This document shows positions 29,976 through 38,181 of a stretch of DNA of 58,771 bases, piece by piece; the stretch's first letter is position 1; each line of letters starts with the position of its first letter. The notes below the pieces were generated by a model. It did not search any database. It saw only the letters and a list, made by a program, of their open reading frames with translations, and had not been told where the DNA came from. The stretch is taken from NCBI GenBank assembly GCA_944323995.1, contig CALUUN010000008.1, forward strand, positions 1 to 58,771, read 5' to 3'. Made by a program: the position numbers and the translations under genes. This stretch comes from Candidatus Gastranaerophilales bacterium. GTDB lineage: Bacteria > Cyanobacteriota > Vampirovibrionia > Gastranaerophilales > Gastranaerophilaceae.

Positions 29976-30103
29976 AGTCTGTTATTTTAATATTAAATCT
30001 ATCCCTTTTTAAGCATGCCTTTTTGGCATGATTGTTCTTTAATTTTACATCAGTTTTGATTTAGACGCAACAGCATGCCAAAACTGTAACAGATTGTAAT
30101 TAT

Positions 30104-30420
30104 TTATATCAAACTTTTTAAAACAACCCAGACTGTATTGAGTTTGTCGTAATCATTTTTGATTAATTCAAGTGCATTTTGTATATCATCATAGCGATTT
30201 GTAATATCTTCACCCGAAAAAAGTTCAGCCGGTGCAACGCCGAGTACATCTGACAATTTGGCAAGTGTATTTGAAGATACAAACCCTCTGCCGGTTTCAA
30301 CAAGACTCAAAGATTTAATCTCCATCCCAAGAGCCTCCGAAGGCTTTCCTGTGTGTAACCGCGCAGCTTTCTGTACTTTTTTATATTGTTTCCCAGCAAC
30401 TTACAAATCTTATCTTTCAT
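30104..30420 (-). pseudogene. Frameshifted XRE-family repressor
   Basis: From ATG 30420 the frame reads KDKICKLLGNNIKKYRKLRG then YTQESL, a classic XRE helix-turn-helix start. It then shifts: the rest of the domain (EALGMEIKSLSLVETGRGF...) continues in another frame to the stop at 30104. One missing base around 30344-30352 (CTTCGGAGG) explains this; one extra base would read SLAEALG. The full repressor would be about 105 aa. The downstream part alone starts at an internal ATG (30325), which lacks the recognition helices' first half. It may be a true mutation or a sequence error. Confidence 0.75.
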
Positions 30421-30437
30421 AATAAACCCTATTCAAA

Positions 30438-30455
30438 TATTACTAATTAGTAATA
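30438..30455. promoter_or_regulatory. 18-bp palindrome, likely repressor operator
   Basis: TATTACTAATTAGTAATA is a perfect palindrome located 18-35 bases before the XRE start codon and upstream of the divergent plus-strand promoter. A further half-site (ATTACT) abuts that promoter's -35 box near 30473-30478. This is where an autoregulating XRE repressor would bind. Confidence 0.65.
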
Positions 30456-30478
30456 AAATGTTAACAAAGTATTATTAC

Positions 30479-30507
30479 TTGACATAGAAGTTTAAATAGG
30501 ATATATT
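30479..30507 (+). promoter_or_regulatory. Sigma-70 promoter divergent from the XRE gene
   Basis: TTGACA (30479-30484) and TATATT (30502-30507) have a 17-bp spacer, followed by AAAAAGGAG and an ATG at 30529. The whole expression signal is intact although the gene behind it is not. Confidence 0.75.
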
Positions 30508-30528
30508 ACAGTCAAAAAGGAGAAAAAT

Positions 30529-30795
30529 ATGAAGAAAAATTTTACGGTGCCTGAAGCAGAACAACATAACGGGCTTTGGCTAAATACGCTATGTCAATGC
30601 GAGGTGCCTGAGGCACGACAACATATTGGACTTTGGTCTAAAGCGCACAGTCATTGCGAGGAGCGGAGCGACGTCGCAATCGCAAGGTTGGTAAATTGCA
30701 ACGGCAATGCTATTACTACGTCGAATGCTGCGCATTCTCCTCGTAATGACATGGCAGCTGTTACTCATCTTACTCTCTTAACTTTCTTAACCTAA
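30529..30795 (+). pseudogene. Remnant gene overwritten by repeats
   Basis: A good promoter and ribosome site lead into MKKNFT, after which the frame runs straight into family A repeat DNA, with two tandem 54-bp units (GTGCCTGA...) and an inverted unit. The resulting 88-aa frame (rich in H, C, A and N) is just translated repeat. I infer that the original target gene of the XRE module was replaced or truncated by repeat insertion. Confidence 0.5.
30547..30760. repeat. Dispersed palindromic repeat, family A (copy 2, compound)
   Basis: Two imperfect direct units start at about 30547 and 30601 (GTGCCTGA[AG]GCA...ACAACAT). CATTGCGAGGAGCGGAGCGA follows at about 30654. An inverted core (ATTACTACGTCGAATGCTGC...CTCGTAATGACA) then ends near 30752. 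This inverted core is the exact reverse complement of the core in copy 1. Confidence 0.8.
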
Positions 30796-30846
30796 ACTTC
30801 CACCTTTTTCATGTTTATAATATAATGTTGTCAGAGGAAATTTCTT

Positions 30847-32172
30847 TTGAAACATTCAAAACTTACAGCCTTAATATTCATAGCACTGGTTTTAGGTGTA
30901 TTAGTCGGATATTTTGCCCCTGAATTTGCGGTAAAAATGCGTCCGTTTGCCGTAATCTTTTTAAGAATGGTTAAAATGATTATTGCTCCGTTGTTATTTG
31001 CAACGCTTGTTGTTGGGATTGCAGGACACGGAGATATCAAAAGTCTCGGCAAAATCGGTATAAAGACGGTCGTTTATTTTGAAATAGTCACAACGCTTGC
31101 ATTGATTATCGGGCTTACGATGTCGAATATATTTAAACCGGGCACGGGCTTTGTATCGGATTCCATCGCAAACAATCCGGCGCTTTTAAAAGAGGCGGGA
31201 TTGATGGCTGCAACAAATGCCCACACATCTATTTCGGAAATGGTTATGAATATTTTCCCGACAAGTATTGTTCAGGCAATGTCGGAAGGGAATTTATTGC
31301 AGATTGTTGTATTTTCAATATTCTTTGCAATAGCGATGTGTGCTGTGGGAAAAGCCGCAAAACCGGTTATGGATATATTAAATTCGGTTTCGCAGATAAT
31401 GTTTAAGTTCACCGAATACGTAATGTATTTTGCGCCGCTTGGCATATTCGGTGCAATTGCTTCAACAGTCGGAGCAAACGGACTTTCTATATTGAAAAAT
31501 TACGCCAAAGTTATTTTTTCACTTTATACGGCGCTTGCAGTATTTGTGGTAATGGTTTTGTTTATTGCCTGCAAATACGCGCGGATATCATTCAGAAATC
31601 TTATCAAAGCAATTCAGGAACCTGCTGTTCTGGCATTTACAACAGCAAGCTCGGAGGCTGCATTTCCGAAAGCCATAGAAATTATGGAAAAATTCGGAGT
31701 TCCGAAAAATATAGTCGGATTTGTAATGCCGACAGGCTATACTTTTAATCTTGACGGAAGCACGCTTTATCTTGCGATGGCCGTACTGTTCTCATCGCAA
31801 ATCGTCGGGATTCATCTTGATTTAAACCAGCAGGTTATAATGATGCTTGCCCTGATGCTTACGAGCAAAGGTATTGCGGGTGTGCCGAGAGTTTCTTTGA
31901 TAGTTCTTGCAGGAACTCTTGCAAGTTTCAACATCCCGATTTTAGGTGTTGCAATACTTCTCGGAATTGACCAGATTCTTGATATGGGAAGGACAACGGT
32001 AAACTTAATCGGAAACTGCGTTGCCACAGTTGTTATTGCGCGCTGGGAAAACGCTTTTGATTACAATAAAATGAGAGAATTTATAGACGAAACAGACCAT
32101 GACAAGCTGGAATGGGATTTTTCGGGAATAAAAAATATTTACGAAAAAGTAACGAATAGAGGAATAGAATGA
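30847..32172 (+). CDS. Dicarboxylate/amino acid:cation symporter
   Basis: The 441-aa protein is a DAACS (GltP/GltT/DctA) carrier with about eight membrane helices and two re-entrant loops. Signatures are FLRMVKMIIAPLLFATLVVGIAG, the serine-rich hairpin AFTTASSEAAFPKAIE, MPTGYTFNLDGSTLYLAMA and the substrate site near GMGRTTVN (here DMGRTTVNLIGN). The start codon is TTG at 30847, preceded by AGAGGAAAT and TATAAT boxes at 30816-30826. It likely imports glutamate, aspartate or C4-dicarboxylates with Na+ or H+. It overlaps ileS by an ATGA. Confidence 0.9.
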   Translation: MKHSKLTALIFIALVLGVLVGYFAPEFAVKMRPFAVIFLRMVKMIIAPLLFATLVVGIAGHGDIKSLGKIGIKTVVYFEIVTTLALIIGLTMSNIFKPGTGFVSDSIANNPALLKEAGLMAATNAHTSISEMVMNIFPTSIVQAMSEGNLLQIVVFSIFFAIAMCAVGKAAKPVMDILNSVSQIMFKFTEYVMYFAPLGIFGAIASTVGANGLSILKNYAKVIFSLYTALAVFVVMVLFIACKYARISFRNLIKAIQEPAVLAFTTASSEAAFPKAIEIMEKFGVPKNIVGFVMPTGYTFNLDGSTLYLAMAVLFSSQIVGIHLDLNQQVIMMLALMLTSKGIAGVPRVSLIVLAGTLASFNIPILGVAILLGIDQILDMGRTTVNLIGNCVATVVIARWENAFDYNKMREFIDETDHDKLEWDFSGIKNIYEKVTNRGIE

Positions 32173-34979
32173 GCGAACAGACAAAAACCGATTACAAAAA
32201 CACACTTAACCTGCCTCAAACAACCCTTGAAATGAGAGCAAACGCAACGGTAAAAGAGGTTCAGACCCAAAAATTCTGGGAAGAAAAAAATGTTTATGAA
32301 AAAAATATTGAGCAGCGTGATAAAGCAAACAAATTCGTGCTTCACGACGGCCCGCCGTATTTGAGTTCGGAAAAAATTCACGTCGGCACCGCCCTGAATA
32401 AAATTTTGAAAGATATTTTGATTAAATATAAATCCCAGAAAGGTTTTTACGCACCCTACGTTCCGGGTTACGACGGCCACGGGCTTCCGATTGAAAATGC
32501 TGTTGTAAAAAATATAAAAGGCGGCAGAGATGCGCTTACTCCTCTTGAATTACGCGAAAAGTGCAGAGAATTTGCGCATAAGAATTTAAAAGGACAGGAA
32601 TCGGAATTTAAGCGCCTCGGTGTCTGGGGCGACTGGGAACACCCGTATTTGACTATTAATCCCGATTTTGAAGCCGAACAGGTAAGAGTTTTCGGTGATA
32701 TGTACAAAAAAGGATATATTGAAAAAGGCTTGAAACCGGTTTACTGGTGCGCATCGTGCGAAACTGCACTTGCCGAAGCCGAAGTTGAATACGCCGATCA
32801 CACCTCAACTTCTATTTATGTAAGATTTAAGTTTGATGAACAGTCAACCGAAAAAATCAGAAAAGAAATTTTCGGCTCCGCCCAAAACGACAAAGATATA
32901 TATGCCGTAATCTGGACGACAACTCCGTGGACAATTCCTTCAAATATGGCAATTTCAATGCACCCGAAATTTGAATATACATTCTTTGAATACAAAGGTG
33001 ATGTTTATGTTGCGGCACAAGGATTACTGGGAGCGTTTCTCGCTGATGTAGGCTGGGAAGAAAAAGATATAAACGTAATAGCTTCCTGCACAGGCGCAGA
33101 TCTTGAACTTTTGAACACAAAACATCCGCTTTACGACAGAAAATCACCCGTAATTTTAGGCGAGCACGTAACCCTTGATGCCGGTACCGGTTCTGTTCAT
33201 ACGGCTCCCGGACACGGTCTTGAGGACTACGAAGTCGGAATGAAATACGGTATAGAAGTTTATTCACCGCTGGATTCAAAAGGCGTCTGGACAAAAGAAG
33301 CAGGCGATCTTGAAGGCATTCCGTACTACAAAGGCAATTCAATCGTAATAGAAAAACTTCAAAACTGCGGAGCACTCCTTGCTCAACAGGATATTCAGCA
33401 CAGTTATCCGCACTGCTGGAGATGCAAAAAACCGGTTATATACAGAGCAACCCCGCAGTGGTTTGTAAAAGTGGACAAATTCAGAAAAGAAACTCTTGAA
33501 GCTATAAAAGGCGTCAAATGGATTCCGTCAAGCGGCGAGGCCAGAATTTCAAACATGGTGGAAGGCCGCTCCGACTGGTGTATTTCGCGCCAGAGAGCCT
33601 GGGGTGTACCTATTCCGGTGTTCTATTGCAAAGACTGCAATGAAGTCATTGTAACCGATGAAACAATCGAAAATGTTGCAAAAATCTTTGAAAAAGAAAG
33701 CTCTGACGCCTGGGTGAAATATTCGGCGGAAGAACTTCTGCCTCAAGGTTTCAAATGCCCTAAATGCGGCAAAACCCACTTTACAAAAGAAAATGACATT
33801 ATGGATGTCTGGTTTGATTCCGGCATAACCTGGCGCGCGGTTGTTGAAAAACGTTCACAGCAGCTCGGGCATACTCCGGTTGAAATGTATCTTGAAGGCT
33901 CCGACCAGCACAGAGGCTGGTTCCAGTCCTCACTTTTGACATCAATCGCAACTCAGGGCAAAGCACCTTACAAAACCGTTTTGACCCACGGGTTTGTTTT
34001 CGGCGAGGACGGAAGAAAAATGTCAAAATCTCTCGGCAATTATATAAGACCGGATGATATAATCAAAAACTACGGCGCCGATATTTTAAGACTCTGGGCC
34101 GCGTCGGTTGATTACAGAAACGATACCAAAATCGGCGACAACATAATCAAACAGCTTGTTGAAATTTTCAAAAAAACAAGAAACACCGCAAGATTTTTGC
34201 TCGGCAACCTGTTTGATTTTGACCCTGAAAAGGATTACGTTCAATATGAAGATTTAAAAGCACTTGACAAATTTGCTCTGCACAAATTAAACCAGCTTGT
34301 TGAACAGGTAACCGAAGCGTTTGAAAACTATGAATTTTACAAATACTTCCAGAGCCTGCAAAACTTTGCCGCGGTTGATTTGAGTGCATTTTATCTTGAT
34401 ATTGTAAAAGACAGACTCTATACGGCAGGCAAAAAATCACTTTCAAGACGCGCATGCCAGACGGTTCTGTATGAAATTTCACAGGCGCTTGTGAGAATAC
34501 TTGTTCCTGTTATGCCTCATCAGGCGGAAGATATCTGGCAAAATGTTCCCGAAGCACAGCGCAAAGGACTTGAGAGCATTCTGCTTTCAAACTGGCCCGA
34601 TGTTAACGCAAAATGGAACAATCCGTCTCTGGAAGAAGATTTCACAAAAATCTTAAAAGCAAGAGAGGTAGTAACCCGCGCAATTGAACCTTTGCGCGCC
34701 GACAAACAAGTCGGAAGCTCGCTTGAAGTTGCGGTTTATCTAAAAGCTGCCGACAACACTGTATTAAAAGCCAATCAAGATGAACTTGCAAACATTTTCA
34801 TCACCTCGCAGGCCTTTATAACCTCTGAAAAACCGTCAAATGTATTGAACGAATACACCGAAGACGATTACACCGTATGGGTTACAAAAGCTGAAGGCGA
34901 AAAATGCGAACGCTGCTGGAAATACAGAAAACTTGACTCTAACGGCATTTGCGAAGAATGCCGACAGGCTATTTCTTAA
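32169..34979 (+). CDS. ileS: Isoleucyl-tRNA synthetase with altered HIGH motif
   Basis: The 936-aa class I synthetase has the CP1 editing domain (WTTTPWTIPSN, residues about 240-250), the KMSKS loop (617-621, GEDGRKMSKSLGN) and a C-terminal zinc finger (CERCWKYRKL...CEEC). The usual HIGH signature is HVGT here (residues 71-74, in SEKIHVGTALNKILKD), so the second catalytic histidine is threonine. The rest of the catalytic core looks normal. It is translationally coupled to the symporter gene upstream. Confidence 0.95.
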   Translation: MSEQTKTDYKNTLNLPQTTLEMRANATVKEVQTQKFWEEKNVYEKNIEQRDKANKFVLHDGPPYLSSEKIHVGTALNKILKDILIKYKSQKGFYAPYVPGYDGHGLPIENAVVKNIKGGRDALTPLELREKCREFAHKNLKGQESEFKRLGVWGDWEHPYLTINPDFEAEQVRVFGDMYKKGYIEKGLKPVYWCASCETALAEAEVEYADHTSTSIYVRFKFDEQSTEKIRKEIFGSAQNDKDIYAVIWTTTPWTIPSNMAISMHPKFEYTFFEYKGDVYVAAQGLLGAFLADVGWEEKDINVIASCTGADLELLNTKHPLYDRKSPVILGEHVTLDAGTGSVHTAPGHGLEDYEVGMKYGIEVYSPLDSKGVWTKEAGDLEGIPYYKGNSIVIEKLQNCGALLAQQDIQHSYPHCWRCKKPVIYRATPQWFVKVDKFRKETLEAIKGVKWIPSSGEARISNMVEGRSDWCISRQRAWGVPIPVFYCKDCNEVIVTDETIENVAKIFEKESSDAWVKYSAEELLPQGFKCPKCGKTHFTKENDIMDVWFDSGITWRAVVEKRSQQLGHTPVEMYLEGSDQHRGWFQSSLLTSIATQGKAPYKTVLTHGFVFGEDGRKMSKSLGNYIRPDDIIKNYGADILRLWAASVDYRNDTKIGDNIIKQLVEIFKKTRNTARFLLGNLFDFDPEKDYVQYEDLKALDKFALHKLNQLVEQVTEAFENYEFYKYFQSLQNFAAVDLSAFYLDIVKDRLYTAGKKSLSRRACQTVLYEISQALVRILVPVMPHQAEDIWQNVPEAQRKGLESILLSNWPDVNAKWNNPSLEEDFTKILKAREVVTRAIEPLRADKQVGSSLEVAVYLKAADNTVLKANQDELANIFITSQAFITSEKPSNVLNEYTEDDYTVWVTKAEGEKCERCWKYRKLDSNGICEECRQAIS

Positions 34980-35000
34980 CAACATCTTTCTCCGATGTAT

Positions 35001-35026
35001 AGCACAGTCTTACGGCTGTGCTTTTC
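35001..35026 (+). terminator. Terminator of ileS
   Basis: AGCACAG (35001-35007) pairs with CTGTGCT (35016-35022), followed by TTT. It overlaps the 3' end of the convergent AbrB-like gene. Confidence 0.65.
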
Positions 35027-35336
35027 TGATGTACATTATGCTGCCGTCAATAACTATATCCAAAAGTTCAGCATCAGGTGTTATTTCTATATAATCAATT
35101 AAAGAAGTCGGAAAATATAACGCACGACCATTTTTACCGCTTTTTTGAAAACCTTTTATCATTGAATAAGGATGCTTTTCAATTTCTTCTTCTTCAATGG
35201 GTTCGACAACTAAGCAATCATTTTTTGCTGTGATTAACACTTTTGTCTCATCAGGATTATAACTTAATAACTTCAATAACGGCTTATCAAAATAAAGCTC
35301 CCATCCGTTGCCGCTTGATTTAAGTTTCTTTTTCAT
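35010..35336 (-). CDS. AbrB/MazE-like DNA-binding protein with two tandem domains
   Basis: The 108-aa protein contains two similar halves: KLKSSGNGWELYFDKPLLKLLSYNPDE... (residues about 3-50) and GFQKSGKNGRALYFPTSLIDYIEITPDAE... (about 62-106). Both show the SGNG-ALYFP-LL beta pattern of swapped-hairpin AbrB folds. Such proteins bind palindromic DNA as dimers; here the duplication would give a one-chain pair. It is divergent from a HAD gene, with a 21-bp inverted repeat spread over the shared promoter region, so it probably represses both. Confidence 0.65.
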   Translation of the reverse strand: MKKKLKSSGNGWELYFDKPLLKLLSYNPDETKVLITAKNDCLVVEPIEEEEIEKHPYSMIKGFQKSGKNGRALYFPTSLIDYIEITPDAELLDIVIDGSIMYIRKAQP

Positions 35337-35346
35337 TTTTACCTAT

Positions 35347-35439
35347 GTCCAATATAAGTACAATATAATAACAAATACTTGACATTATTCTAATTTATGA
35401 TTAAATATTTTTATACTGTATATTGTACTTATATTGGAC
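35347..35439. promoter_or_regulatory. Divergent promoter region with perfect 21-bp inverted repeat
   Basis: GTCCAATATAAGTACAATATA (35347-35367) recurs as an exact reverse complement at 35419-35439, with 51 bases between. Each arm sits just before one of the two divergent genes. A TTGACA lies at 35379-35384 between the arms. The layout fits two operators for one dimeric regulator, with possible DNA looping. Confidence 0.75.
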
Positions 35440-35447
35440 GCATATTT

Positions 35448-35783
35448 ATGAAAAAATTAATTTGCATAGATTTGGACGGGGTTTTGAACACATACTGCGG
35501 GAATTACGAAGAAAATGAAATTCCGTCTTTGAGAGAAGGTGCGTTTGAGTTTCTGGCAAACCTTTCAAAAGAGTACAGAATAGTGATTTTCACAACCCGC
35601 AGCCGGAATTCCGCAAAAAATTGGCTTGTCCGAAATAATCTTATGCAATTTATAACAGACGTAACTGACGTAAAGCCCCGTTTTGCAAGCATTATACTGG
35701 ATGACAGAGCCTTAAATTTTGACGGAAATTTTAATAAAGCATACGAAAAAATTCTCAAATTTAAACCTCACTGGAAATCGTAA
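35448..35783 (+). CDS. Small HAD-superfamily hydrolase
   Basis: The 111-aa product has HAD motif I ICIDLDGVLNT (nucleophile D in DLDGV), motif II TTRSR and motif IV-like ILDDRAL, so a capless phosphatase or nucleotidase is likely. The ATG at 35448 is preferred because the longer frame from 35397 runs through the operator arm. Substrate is unknown. Its promoter region is shared with the AbrB-like gene, suggesting dedicated control. Confidence 0.75.
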   Translation: MKKLICIDLDGVLNTYCGNYEENEIPSLREGAFEFLANLSKEYRIVIFTTRSRNSAKNWLVRNNLMQFITDVTDVKPRFASIILDDRALNFDGNFNKAYEKILKFKPHWKS

Positions 35784-35889
35784 ATAATTATGTAACATTT
35801 TGTTAATATAAAAACACATTTTCTAAAGTTTTGATAAAAAAGCACCGTAAACATAAATACAGAGTTACGATTTTGAAAGGAACGTTTAT

Positions 35890-37017
35890 ATGGGAATGGC
35901 AGCAGGACAGGCACGTTTGCTCAGCATTACCGCCAGACTAAGCGACAATGAACATAACGGACAAGCACTTTCATATTCCAAACAACGTCTTGCGGATGAA
36001 ACAGAGCAAGTAAACAATGACTATCTTGCTGCCTTAAGCGCAACGAAACTAACCGTGCTTACGGGTTTTAACGGTTCGGTTGCGAATTATTCCGACATTT
36101 CATACAGATTAATGACCGGATTTGAAACGGTTGCCTGCGGCAGACAATACGTAATCACAAACGCAAAAGGCGAAATTCTGGTTACAAAAGATCAGGCAAA
36201 TGCTTTTGAAGCCGGCAACGGCGATTTGAATATTTTCCTTGCGGAATTAGGATATACGCAGGCAGACATAGACAACTGCACTGATGATGAAGCCAAAGTA
36301 AAAATTCACGAAGCATGGGACAAATATTTCACCTCAATCGGCAAAACATTTGACGATGTTGAACACGAAGAAGGCAATCCGGCAATAGAATACGGATACA
36401 CATCATTCGGCAACAATACTCTCTACAGCGGTTATGCAACATACACATATAACGGCAAAACGCAAGCCATAAACTATGAAGGTTCAACAAAAGAACAGCG
36501 CGAATTGTATGACTATGCAGTTGCAATAACAACGCAATTCTACTGCAACGGCAATTACAATCCTGCAGGTTCAACCGCAAACATAGCATTGCAAACCGCA
36601 AACGATGTTGAATCCGGCTATATAGATTATTTGAAAAACATTTTCAACAAAATGTCCTCATGCGGATATTACACTGAAGAAAACGAAAACGACACCATAA
36701 AAGACGATCAATGGTTTGAACAACAGTTAAAAGAAGGCAAATTATTCCTTCAATACTATTCTGCGACTGAAAAAGATTTTGTATCAACAACAATCAGCGA
36801 CGACGATTCCATTCAGGAAGTAGAGGACGAACGCGAAATTGCACTTGTTGAATCACAATACAATCAACAGCTGGCAGCACTGGAAAAGAAAGACCAGCAG
36901 ATTGACCTTGAATTGAAGAAACTCGACACCGAACATAACGCACTGCAAACAGAATACGAATCAGTCAAGAGCGTAGTCGACAAAAACGTCGAAAAATCGT
37001 TCAGTATGTTCAGCTAA
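35890..37017 (+). CDS. Lineage-specific protein with C-terminal coiled coil
   Basis: The 375-aa product starts MGMAAGQARLLSITARLSDN and has no signal peptide. An N-terminal helical region (about residues 1-60) and a C-terminal coiled coil (about 305-375, ALEKKDQQIDLELKKLDTEH...) flank an acidic middle region with many Y, N and D. This helix-insert-helix layout resembles filament or export-apparatus substrates, though that is only analogy. The C-terminal pattern QI/L-LD-E-L-T-V-NI/V-S also ends the small protein at 47333. GAAAGGAACG precedes the ATG. Confidence 0.65.
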   Translation: MGMAAGQARLLSITARLSDNEHNGQALSYSKQRLADETEQVNNDYLAALSATKLTVLTGFNGSVANYSDISYRLMTGFETVACGRQYVITNAKGEILVTKDQANAFEAGNGDLNIFLAELGYTQADIDNCTDDEAKVKIHEAWDKYFTSIGKTFDDVEHEEGNPAIEYGYTSFGNNTLYSGYATYTYNGKTQAINYEGSTKEQRELYDYAVAITTQFYCNGNYNPAGSTANIALQTANDVESGYIDYLKNIFNKMSSCGYYTEENENDTIKDDQWFEQQLKEGKLFLQYYSATEKDFVSTTISDDDSIQEVEDEREIALVESQYNQQLAALEKKDQQIDLELKKLDTEHNALQTEYESVKSVVDKNVEKSFSMFS

Positions 37018-37054
37018 AAAATTATTTCCCCTTTTTCCTACAAATTTTCGTAAC

Positions 37055-37078
37055 AACCGCCCGCAAAGCGGTTTTTTA
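37055..37078 (+). terminator. Terminator of the 375-aa protein gene
   Basis: AACCGC pairs with GCGGTT around CCGCAAA-type loop bases and is followed by a T run into the convergent XRE gene. Confidence 0.75.
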
Positions 37079-37080
37079 TT

Positions 37081-37296
37081 TTACAAATTAAAATCCAAAA
37101 GTTCGCAAAGCCGCATCCCAAACGCACCGGCAATCTGCAGCAGGTTAGTGTAACGGACATCGGTTTTACCGGTTTCAATATTACTGAGCCCGTGTACCGA
37201 AAGATTTGCAAGCTCGGCAAGCTGTTCCTGGCTCAACCCGCGTGTTATGCGCTCAAATTTTATTTTCTGACCTAATTTTACTAACTCAATATCCAT
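37081..37296 (-). CDS. XRE-family repressor (intact)
   Basis: The 71-aa protein is a single Cro/CI-type helix-turn-helix: LGQKIKFERITRGLSQEQLAELANLSVHGLSNIETGKTDV carries helices 1-4, with the recognition helix at VHGLSNIETG. A minus-strand TAGAAT box lies nine bases before the ATG, so the message is nearly leaderless. It is divergent from prepilin 2, with a 22-bp palindrome over the prepilin promoter, and likely represses that gene and itself. Confidence 0.85.
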   Translation of the reverse strand: MDIELVKLGQKIKFERITRGLSQEQLAELANLSVHGLSNIETGKTDVRYTNLLQIAGAFGMRLCELLDFNL

Positions 37297-37316
37297 ATTA
37301 TTAATATTCTATCTGC

Positions 37317-37352
37317 TTGACAAAGTTAAATAAATTCATTATAATGAATTTA
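37317..37352 (+). promoter_or_regulatory. Consensus promoter with 22-bp operator palindrome for prepilin 2
   Basis: TTGACA (37317-37322) and TATAAT (37340-37345) are perfect with 17-bp spacing. The -10 box lies in the centre of the perfect palindrome formed by TAAATTCATTA (37331-37341) and its complement (37342-37352). A second partial copy, ATTATAATGAAT, follows at 37358-37369. Binding there would block RNA polymerase, giving a simple on/off switch. Confidence 0.82.
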
Positions 37353-37383
37353 AAATAATTATAATGAATAACGAGGTAATAAT

Positions 37384-38115
37384 ATGAATATTAAGGCAAA
37401 AAATACAAAACAAACATCCGCCTTCACACTTGCAGAAGTATTAATTACGCTGGCAATCATCGGGATAGTTGCAGCACTGACAATTCCGACGATTATTCAG
37501 AACTATAAACATTTATCTCTTGAAATCGGCTTTAAAAAATCATATTCTGCACTGACAAAGGCTTTTGTGCCTGTACAATTTGAATTTAACGGCAACATGA
37601 CAAGCGACCAAACCATAAGGGATACAGCGTTTTTTAATGCTTTATGGGAAAGTTATAAGGTTTTGCGAAATACCGAGGCAACTTCCGGCGGCTTTGGCAC
37701 TGTAATCGAAATGGGGTATTCGGACGGAAAAAATTCACTAATCAAATCATACAATAATAAATCAGTCCCTAACCCGGGTTGTCCACAGCTCCCTCATTTA
37801 CTTTTACCTGACGGGAGTGCAGTAGGCGGCATGTATAATTGTTATGCTAACTGGATTGTTATAGATTCAAACGGTAAAAAAGGCCCGAATGCCTTCGGCC
37901 ATGATATATTCTATTTTGGGATAGATAATACAACCAAACAATTAAAACCGCTTGGCGGGAGTTCGTATGGTTTTTGGAATTTTGCGGATTACAGTACATA
38001 TTGTTCAAAAGATTCAGACAATGATTTAAACGGTTTAGGCTGTACTTACTGGGCATTGAAAAACAAGTGTCCTGATGATGAAACAAAAACTTACTGGGAA
38101 TGCTTGCCGAATTGA
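37384..38115 (+). CDS. Type IV prepilin-like protein (prepilin 2)
   Basis: The 243-aa product has an extended basic leader (MNIKAKNTKQTSA, 13 residues) and then FTLAEVLITLAIIGIVAALTIP. The residue before the cleavage point is alanine instead of the usual glycine. The mature protein keeps glutamate at +5. Eight cysteines in the C-terminal part (e.g. NPGCPQL, YNCYANW, STYCSK, LGCTYW, NKCPDD, WECLPN) suggest several disulfides. CGAGGTAAT precedes the ATG. It is controlled by its own strong promoter, which is overlapped by the XRE operator. Confidence 0.87.
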   Translation: MNIKAKNTKQTSAFTLAEVLITLAIIGIVAALTIPTIIQNYKHLSLEIGFKKSYSALTKAFVPVQFEFNGNMTSDQTIRDTAFFNALWESYKVLRNTEATSGGFGTVIEMGYSDGKNSLIKSYNNKSVPNPGCPQLPHLLLPDGSAVGGMYNCYANWIVIDSNGKKGPNAFGHDIFYFGIDNTTKQLKPLGGSSYGFWNFADYSTYCSKDSDNDLNGLGCTYWALKNKCPDDETKTYWECLPN

Positions 38116-38138
38116 TTTTGTTTTTAAATTTTACACAT

Positions 38139-38166
38139 AAAAAAGAGCCCGTACGGGCTCTTTTTT
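38139..38166. terminator. Bidirectional terminator between prepilin 2 and fusA
   Basis: AAAAGAGCCCGTACGGGCTCTTTTTT is a perfect hairpin with flanking A and T runs, serving both convergent genes. Confidence 0.9.
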
Positions 38167-38181
38167 GTTATGTATTTTTCA

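Noticed and set aside
29976-30103. Cobalamin riboswitch or NrdR boxes upstream of nrdJ
   Set aside because: The gap is only 128 bases and holds no B12-box-like sequence or paired NrdR sites. The CATGCC/GGCATG hairpin there is too small.
35824-35852. Sigma-28-like flagellar promoter upstream of the 375-aa gene
   Set aside because: TAAAGTTT matches well but the downstream half (ACCGTAAA) fits GCCGATAA at only five positions and the spacing is off by one. A single weak match is not enough.
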